The notes under the pieces are model-generated. The model did no database searches, was not told the DNA's origin, and saw nothing but the letters and a program-made list of their open reading frames with translations. Made by a program: the position numbers and the translations under genes. This document shows positions 59,048 to 64,000 of a stretch of 64,000 nucleotides of DNA, one piece after another. The stretch is from Acetobacter orientalis (GTDB lineage: Bacteria > Pseudomonadota > Alphaproteobacteria > Acetobacterales > Acetobacteraceae), in contig NZ_BAMX01000035.1 of NCBI RefSeq assembly GCF_000963965.1, positions 20,971 through 84,970 on the forward strand. Direction: 5' to 3'. The number at the start of each line of letters is the position of its first letter. The first letter of the stretch is position 1.

Positions 59048-60889
59048 ATGACCCCTGCGCCCGCAAAACAGTCTCAGCCGCCTTTGCCGTCTGCTCCAGC
59101 GCCTACTGGCCAGCCAAATTCTACGAGTGAAAACCGCCAAAAGGCTGCTTTTTCATCTGATGATACGCGCGTGTTGCTTGCGCGTTTATGGCGTGAGCAA
59201 GTGCGCCGCCACCCGGCCCGTATACTGGCTGTTATTGGCCTAACTTTGCTGACAGCGGTTTTAACTGCTCTTTACCCGCTGGTGATCCAGCGGGCGCTTG
59301 ATATGTTTTCTGAGCGTGATACGCGCATTTTGTACCAAGTGCCCATGCTGGTGGTGGTTATTACCATGGCTAAGGCGCTCTCTCAGTACGGGCAAACTCT
59401 GGCGGCCCAAGGGCTGGTGCTTATAGTAATACGCGGCTTGCAGGGGGACATGTTTAACCACCTTGTGCAAACTGACATTACCCGCATAGAGCGCGAAGCC
59501 CCGGCCAAGCTGGCTACCCATTTTACCACAGATGCGGTCTCTATTCGTGAAGCCATGATCCGTGCCGTTAACTCGTTGGGAGACGTGGTAACGGTGCTGG
59601 GGCTGATTGTGTCTATGGTGTATATGGACTGGGAGCTAAGCCTTATTGCTGGCTTGCTTTACCCTATTGCGGCTGTGCCCATTCAAAAACTGGGTAAAAG
59701 GGTACGCCGGGCTTCAGGCGGTATGCAGGAGCGTATAGGTGAGACCGCTGCTTTTTTAACAGAAAGTTTTGCTCAAGCCCGCACGGTGCGGGTGTACGGC
59801 ATGGAGCAAAAAGAGAATGCCCGTGCGACACTCTCTTTTGACCGGCTTTATGTGGCAATGTTGAACATTACCAAAGGCCGCGCACGGGTTGACCCCCTGT
59901 TAGAAGCCCTTGGCGGTGCTGCGGTGGCTGCGGTGCTTGGTTTTGCAGGCTGGCGGGCTGCAATGGGTGGGGCCACGCTAGGCGATTTTTCTGGCTTTGT
60001 GGCTGCTTTATTGCTGGCTGCGCGCCCTTTGCGGGCGTTAGGCTCTTTCCATGCGGCAATACAGGAAGGCCTTGCCGGGCTTGTGCGTATTTTTAGCATT
60101 CTTGATGAAAAACCTGCGGTAACCGACAGCCCCACCGCCATACCGCTGCCTGCTGGCCACGGCCATTTGGTGTTTAACCATGTCGGCTTTGTTTATAATG
60201 ATGGGCGTGTAGGACTGGATGGTTTGAGCTTTGAGGTGCAGCCAGGCCAGACCGTTGCATTAGTAGGGCTTTCAGGGGCGGGTAAGTCTACGGCCCTTTC
60301 GTTGGTGCCGCGCCTGCATGATGTTACGTCAGGTAGCATTATGCTGGACGGGCAAGATGTACGGCATTTACAACTGGCCAGCCTGCGTGGGGCTATAGCG
60401 TATGTAAGCCAAGACCCTTTGCTGTTTGATGTCTCTGTTTATGACAATATTCTGATTGGCAAACCGAGTGCGACACAGGCCGAGGTTGAAGCCGCAGCCC
60501 GTGCTGCAGCGGCGGATAGCTTTATTTTAGACCTGCCCAATGGGTACCAGACCAGCGTGGGGCCGGGCGGGCAGCGACTCTCTGGCGGGCAGCGGCAGCG
60601 TGTTGCCTTGGCCCGCGCCTTGCTGCGCGACCCACGGCTTTTGCTGCTGGATGAAGCCACGAGTGCTCTAGATAGCGAGAACGAGGCCACCGTACAGCAA
60701 GCCTTGGCCCAGATGCGCCACCAACGTACTACCATTATTGTGGCCCATAGGCTTTCGACCGTACGGTCGGCAGACCTTGTGGTGGTGATGCGAGAAGGGC
60801 GCGCTATTGAGCGCGGCACCCACGATAGCCTCATGCTGCAAAATGGGCTTTATGCCCGGCTGGTGCGTACGCAAGGGTTAGAGCGTTAA
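59048..60889 (+). CDS. ABC exporter, fused permease/ATPase (MsbA-like)
   Basis: Half-transporter of 613 residues. A Pro/Ser/Gln-rich cytoplasmic tail of about 35 residues precedes six membrane helices (first RILAVIGLTLLTAVLTALYP) and an ATPase domain with Walker A GLSGAGKST, Q-loop SQDPLLFDVSV, signature LSGGQRQR, Walker B LLLLDEATSALD and H-loop AHRLSTV. It resembles MsbA-type lipid flippases, but drug or peptide export cannot be ruled out. It stands alone, 73 nt after cca. Confidence 0.9.
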   Translation: MTPAPAKQSQPPLPSAPAPTGQPNSTSENRQKAAFSSDDTRVLLARLWREQVRRHPARILAVIGLTLLTAVLTALYPLVIQRALDMFSERDTRILYQVPMLVVVITMAKALSQYGQTLAAQGLVLIVIRGLQGDMFNHLVQTDITRIEREAPAKLATHFTTDAVSIREAMIRAVNSLGDVVTVLGLIVSMVYMDWELSLIAGLLYPIAAVPIQKLGKRVRRASGGMQERIGETAAFLTESFAQARTVRVYGMEQKENARATLSFDRLYVAMLNITKGRARVDPLLEALGGAAVAAVLGFAGWRAAMGGATLGDFSGFVAALLLAARPLRALGSFHAAIQEGLAGLVRIFSILDEKPAVTDSPTAIPLPAGHGHLVFNHVGFVYNDGRVGLDGLSFEVQPGQTVALVGLSGAGKSTALSLVPRLHDVTSGSIMLDGQDVRHLQLASLRGAIAYVSQDPLLFDVSVYDNILIGKPSATQAEVEAAARAAAADSFILDLPNGYQTSVGPGGQRLSGGQRQRVALARALLRDPRLLLLDEATSALDSENEATVQQALAQMRHQRTTIIVAHRLSTVRSADLVVVMREGRAIERGTHDSLMLQNGLYARLVRTQGLER

Positions 60890-60939
60890 AAAGACTGCGC
60901 AGGTCTATTTTTATATAACTATTTGTTTTGGTAGCATTA

Positions 60940-60973
60940 TTTTCGGGTTTAGGCGTTGTGGCCTGCCCGAAAA
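60940..60973 (+). other. Inverted repeat after the ABC exporter
   Basis: TTTTCGGG (60940-60947) and CCCGAAAA (60966-60973) pair, enclosing AGGC/GCCT. No U-tract follows on either strand, so it is at best a Rho-dependent or processing structure. Confidence 0.4.
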
Positions 60974-61026
60974 ATGCACCATCCCTCTGATGTCTGCTTG
61001 AAGCAGCATCGGGATCGTGTCACATA

Positions 61027-61047
61027 CTGACCGAACCGATCGGTCAG
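61027..61047. promoter_or_regulatory. TetR-type operator candidate upstream of the EmrAB pair
   Basis: CTGACCG (61027-61033) and CGGTCAG (61041-61047) form a perfect dyad with a 7-nt centre, and a second palindrome ACCGATCGGT (61035-61044) overlaps it. GACCG-CGGTC dyads are typical of TetR/AcrR-family operators. A CATACT at 61023-61028 could be the -10 it covers. CTGCTT-G-AAGCAG (60994-61006) is a further dyad upstream. No regulator gene is linked in the window. Confidence 0.55.
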
Positions 61048-61116
61048 CGATGGTGGGTGTTTGGTGCCCCATGCTGGCTGCCAGTGCGGAAGTACGTTTG
61101 AAAGACGGGGAACAGG

Positions 61117-62280
61117 ATGGCCGACGAGCATAACGAACAGTCTGGTGAAGTGTCTGAAAACGAGAAGAAGCCGGCTGGCAAAAAAAGTGCACGCGGCAAA
61201 ATTATTCTCACGGTTGTGCTGGTGGTGCTGGCTATTGCTGCCGGGGTGTACTGGTTTTTAACCCGTAACGAGGTAGAGACAGATGACGCCTTTACCGCCG
61301 GGCGCTCTGTTACCATTGCACCGCATGTTGACGGCTACGTGACTGAATTGCTGGTGAACGATAACCAGTATGTGCACAAAGGCCAGCTTTTGGCCCGCAT
61401 AGACCCGCGTAACTGGAAAGCTGCACGCGACAAAGCCGCAGGCTCTTTAGAGCAAGCACAGGCCGCTTTTCAGGCATCTGAAATGCTGCGTGATGTTGCT
61501 GCACTTGAGTTCCCCGGTAAGTTGGTGCAGGCGCAGGGTACTTTGGCTGCGGCAAAAGCACAGCAGTTTAGGGCCGAGACCGATTATAAACGCCAACACT
61601 CTGTTGAGCGTGCGGCAACCTCGCAGCAAGATATTGACTATGCCCGCGCGGCATTAGACGCCGCCAAAGCGCAGGTGATGGAAGCTGAGGGTGCGGTGCA
61701 AATGGCAACTCCTGTGCTGCCAAACATTAACAATACCAAAATTCGGGTTAGCCAGCAGGAAGGGCAGGTTAAATATGCTCAGGCCGAACTGGATAACGCA
61801 GCCCTGAACCTTGAATGGACAGAGCTACGCGCACCCTGTGATGGCTGGATTTCTCAGCGTAACCTTGAGTTGGGCAACTACGTGGCCGCAGGCCAGCATG
61901 TGCTGTCTATTGTAGAGCCAGAAGTATGGGTTGTGGCTAACTACAAAGAAACCCAGATTACCCATATCCGCCCCGGCCAGAAGGTGGATGTTAAGGTTGA
62001 TGCGTACCCCTCTCTCAAGCTGCATGGTCATGTTGACTCCCTGCAAAAAGGTACCGGGGCAACCTTTAGTGCGTTCCCGCCTGAAAATGCTACGGGCAAC
62101 TACGTAAAAATTGTGCAGCGTGTGCCGGTTAAAATTGTGATTGATGACGGGCTAGACCCTAACCAGCAGCTAGCACTGGGCTTGTCTGTTGTGCCGGTGG
62201 TGCATGTTGATACCCAAGGCCAGTCAGACGGTGCGCCACACGCACAGCAGCGTGCGCCACAGCCGCAGGCTGCGCAATGA
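61117..62280 (+). CDS. HlyD-family efflux adaptor, EmrA-like
   Basis: Adaptor of a tripartite MFS exporter, 387 residues. A Lys-rich cytoplasmic end is followed by one membrane helix (IILTVVLVVLAIAAGVYWFL), then EVETDDAFTAGRSVTIAPHV, lipoyl motif VDGYVTELLVNDNQYVHKGQ, a coiled-coil hairpin, and the second half LEWTELRAPCDGWISQRNLE. The C-terminal tail is Gln/Pro/Ala-rich. It overlaps the transporter gene by 4 nt. Confidence 0.93.
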   Translation: MADEHNEQSGEVSENEKKPAGKKSARGKIILTVVLVVLAIAAGVYWFLTRNEVETDDAFTAGRSVTIAPHVDGYVTELLVNDNQYVHKGQLLARIDPRNWKAARDKAAGSLEQAQAAFQASEMLRDVAALEFPGKLVQAQGTLAAAKAQQFRAETDYKRQHSVERAATSQQDIDYARAALDAAKAQVMEAEGAVQMATPVLPNINNTKIRVSQQEGQVKYAQAELDNAALNLEWTELRAPCDGWISQRNLELGNYVAAGQHVLSIVEPEVWVVANYKETQITHIRPGQKVDVKVDAYPSLKLHGHVDSLQKGTGATFSAFPPENATGNYVKIVQRVPVKIVIDDGLDPNQQLALGLSVVPVVHVDTQGQSDGAPHAQQRAPQPQAAQ

Positions 62281-63854
62281 GCGCACAGGCCGACGTAGCC
62301 GAGGCGGGGTGGAAACCCCGCCACAACCCGTGGGCCGTTGCCTTCGTGGTAACGATGGCGGCCTTTATGGAAATTTTGGACACGACAATTGTAAACGTGT
62401 CCTTGCCGCATATTGCGGGTAGCCTGTCTAGCACCTATGACGATTCAACCTGGACGCTAACCGCCTACCTTGTTGCCAATGGTATTGTGCTCACCATCTC
62501 TGGGTGGTTGGGTAAGGTCTTTGGCCGCAAACAATATTTCATGATTTGTATTGTCATGTTCACGGTGTCTTCTTTCCTGTGTGGCATGGCAACATCTCTG
62601 GTTGAGCTTATTTTGTTCCGGATGATGCAGGGGTTTTTTGGTGGGGGGTTACAGCCCAACCAGCAATCTATCATTCTGGACAGCTTTCCGCCTGAAAAAC
62701 GCGCCGCAGCATTTGGCCTAACTGCCATTGCCGCTGTTGTTGGCCCGGTTATTGGCCCAACGCTTGGTGGCTGGATTACCGATAATTTTTCATGGCGGTG
62801 GATTTTCTTTATTAACGTGCCGTTTGGCTTTTTAACGACACTGGGTGTGGCCACAATGGTGGAAGACCCACCATGGGCCAGAAAGCGCAAAGCCCCCGTT
62901 GATGTTATTGGTATAAGCCTTATTACGCTCGGTTTTTCCTGCCTTGAGGTGATGGTAGACCGCGGCGAAGATTCTGACTGGTTTGGCTCTACCTTTATTC
63001 GGGTTATGGCCGTGCTTGCCGTGTTGGGCTTGGTTGGCGCTGTGCTGTGGTTGCTGCATACAGACCGCCCGGCAGTAGATTTGCGGGTGTTTAAAGACCG
63101 CAACTTTGCTGTGGGTACGGCCCTTATGGGGGCTATGGGGGCGTTGCTTTATTCCTCAGCGATTATTGTGCCGCAGTTTGCACAGCAGGTTATGGGGTAT
63201 ACGGCAACGCTGTCGGGGCTTGTGCTTTCGCCCGGTGGTATTGCGGTTATTGTGCTTATTCCCATTGTGGGTAAGCTCATGTCGTTAACCAGTGTGCGTA
63301 ACGTTATTGCGCTCGGGTTTTTCCTGATGGGGATTTCCCTTTACGCATCGGCTAATTTGGTGCCGGGGCTTGATTTTAGGCATTTGGTCTTTTTCCGTAT
63401 GAGCCAGACAGCCTGCCTTGCCTTCTTGTTTGTGCCGCTTTCGACCATTGCGTACTCGACCATTCCTGAAAAAATGAATGCCGATGCCTCGGCCCTGTTC
63501 AGTATGTCGCGTAACGTTTTGGGGTCTTTGGCTATTTCTGGCGCAACAGCTTTGCTAACAGAGCGGCGGCAGGCGCACCAAGCCCACATGGTGCATTGGA
63601 TGACGCCTTACCACCAACCGTATAACGACTACCTAGACCATGCTAAGGCTTTGGCACAGGGGCGCGGTGCACCAGAGAGTACCGCCAGCGCCATAGCCCA
63701 GCACGCCCAATTTGTGCAGTTTTCACAACAGGTTGCCATTTTAACCTATAACGAGGTCTTTATGATTTTGGGTATAGGGGCATTTTTGTGCGTACCGTTC
63801 TGCTTCTTGTTCTCTCCCATTACGGGGAGCGGTAAGTCTGCCGGGGCGCACTAA
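62277..63854 (+). CDS. DHA2-family MFS drug transporter, EmrB-like
   Basis: Fourteen-helix proton/drug antiporter, 525 residues, partner of the EmrA-like adaptor. Family motifs are MEILDTTIVNVSLPHIAGSL, the motif-A-like region GWLGKVFGRKQYFM, and GGGLQPNQQSIILDSFPPEK; motif C is VVGPVIGPTLGGWI. With an outer-membrane channel it would export drugs across both membranes; no channel gene follows, so one encoded elsewhere is needed. Tandem terminators follow. Confidence 0.94.
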   Translation: MSAQADVAEAGWKPRHNPWAVAFVVTMAAFMEILDTTIVNVSLPHIAGSLSSTYDDSTWTLTAYLVANGIVLTISGWLGKVFGRKQYFMICIVMFTVSSFLCGMATSLVELILFRMMQGFFGGGLQPNQQSIILDSFPPEKRAAAFGLTAIAAVVGPVIGPTLGGWITDNFSWRWIFFINVPFGFLTTLGVATMVEDPPWARKRKAPVDVIGISLITLGFSCLEVMVDRGEDSDWFGSTFIRVMAVLAVLGLVGAVLWLLHTDRPAVDLRVFKDRNFAVGTALMGAMGALLYSSAIIVPQFAQQVMGYTATLSGLVLSPGGIAVIVLIPIVGKLMSLTSVRNVIALGFFLMGISLYASANLVPGLDFRHLVFFRMSQTACLAFLFVPLSTIAYSTIPEKMNADASALFSMSRNVLGSLAISGATALLTERRQAHQAHMVHWMTPYHQPYNDYLDHAKALAQGRGAPESTASAIAQHAQFVQFSQQVAILTYNEVFMILGIGAFLCVPFCFLFSPITGSGKSAGAH

Positions 63855-63867
63855 GTCTGTTTTAAAG

Positions 63868-63896
63868 CCAGCCTTAGAGTTTTTATAAGGCTGGTT
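63868..63896 (+). terminator. First hairpin after emrB-like gene
   Basis: CCAGCCTT/AAGGCTGG (63868-63875, 63887-63894) with a 11-nt loop, followed by only TT. A weak terminator or stability hairpin. Confidence 0.5.
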
Positions 63897-63921
63897 AAAA
63901 GGTGCTGGATAACAAAAGAAA

Positions 63922-63958
63922 AGAGGGCTTTACCACGCAGGTAAAGTCCTCTTTTTTT
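63922..63958 (+). terminator. Main intrinsic terminator of the EmrAB operon
   Basis: AGAGG..TTTACC pairs with GGTAAAG..CCTCT across a small mismatch, with a loop of about 5 nt and a run of T ending at 63958. The A-rich 5' side makes it usable from both directions. Confidence 0.9.
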
Positions 63959-63960
63959 GC

Positions 63961-64000
63961 GTTGCGTTGCGTTGCGTTGCGTTGCGTTGCGTTGCGTTGC
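63961..64000. repeat. (GTTGC)n pentanucleotide microsatellite, at least 8 copies
   Basis: Eight perfect tandem copies of GTTGC fill 63961-64000 and reach the window edge, so the full length is unknown. They start two bases after the T-run of the terminator. Confidence 0.97.

Noticed and set aside
60940..60973. Intrinsic terminator after the MsbA-like gene
   Set aside because: The inverted repeat is flanked by A residues rather than T residues on the transcribed 3' side, so it does not meet the usual pattern.

Overview
The window comes from the chromosome of an alphaproteobacterium, most likely an acetic acid bacterium (Acetobacteraceae; Acetobacter or a relative). The grounds are the alphaproteobacterial gene order secY-adk-rpsM-rpsK-rpoA-rplQ, the alphaproteobacterial N-terminus of RpoC, a CcrM-type GANTC methyltransferase paired with rnhB, a moxR-DUF58-DUF4159 cluster beside DUF1285, a polyol-type MFS carrier and many efflux pumps. 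The family and genus are inferences; no rRNA gene is present to settle them.

Layout. (1) 1-2782: the adaptor (cut by the window edge) and outer-membrane channel of an RND efflux system. (2) 2920-14020: rplK-rplA-rplJ-rplL-rpoB-rpoC, with a structured leader before rplJ, strong intercistronic hairpins before rpoB and before rpoC, and a classical terminator after rpoC. (3) 14142-30724: the str, S10, spc and alpha ribosomal operons in one run (rpsL, rpsG, tuf, rpsJ to rplO, secY, adk, rpsM, rpsK, rpoA, rplQ). fusA is missing from its usual place between rpsG and tuf. (4) 31034-35733: a RbtT/DalT/CsbX-type MFS carrier, a three-gene NitT/TauT-type ABC importer and two very small membrane proteins (one DUF1328/YtjA). 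(5) 35825-46828, minus strand: an MdtABC-like operon (adaptor, two different RND pumps, outer-membrane channel) and a DHA2 drug transporter. (6) 46940-49800: a CsbD-like protein, rnhB-ccrM and a secreted ankyrin-repeat protein. (7) 49874-58974: moxR-DUF58-DUF4159-vWA on the minus strand, diverging from DUF1285-cca. (8) 59048-64000: an MsbA-like ABC exporter, an EmrAB-type efflux pair, tandem terminators and a GTTGC pentanucleotide repeat that runs off the end.

How it fits together. The centre is the cell's transcription and translation machinery, about 28 kb, all on one strand. It is flanked by envelope functions: five export systems, two import systems and the MoxR-AAA/vWA module. The most striking signal is between csbD and rnhB-ccrM: seven GANTC sites (the sequence CcrM itself is expected to methylate) in 89 bp, arranged as three inverted repeats, each with a 7-nt loop, two of which cannot form together. 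This looks like a methylation-sensed, possibly RNA-structured, autoregulatory leader for the methyltransferase operon.
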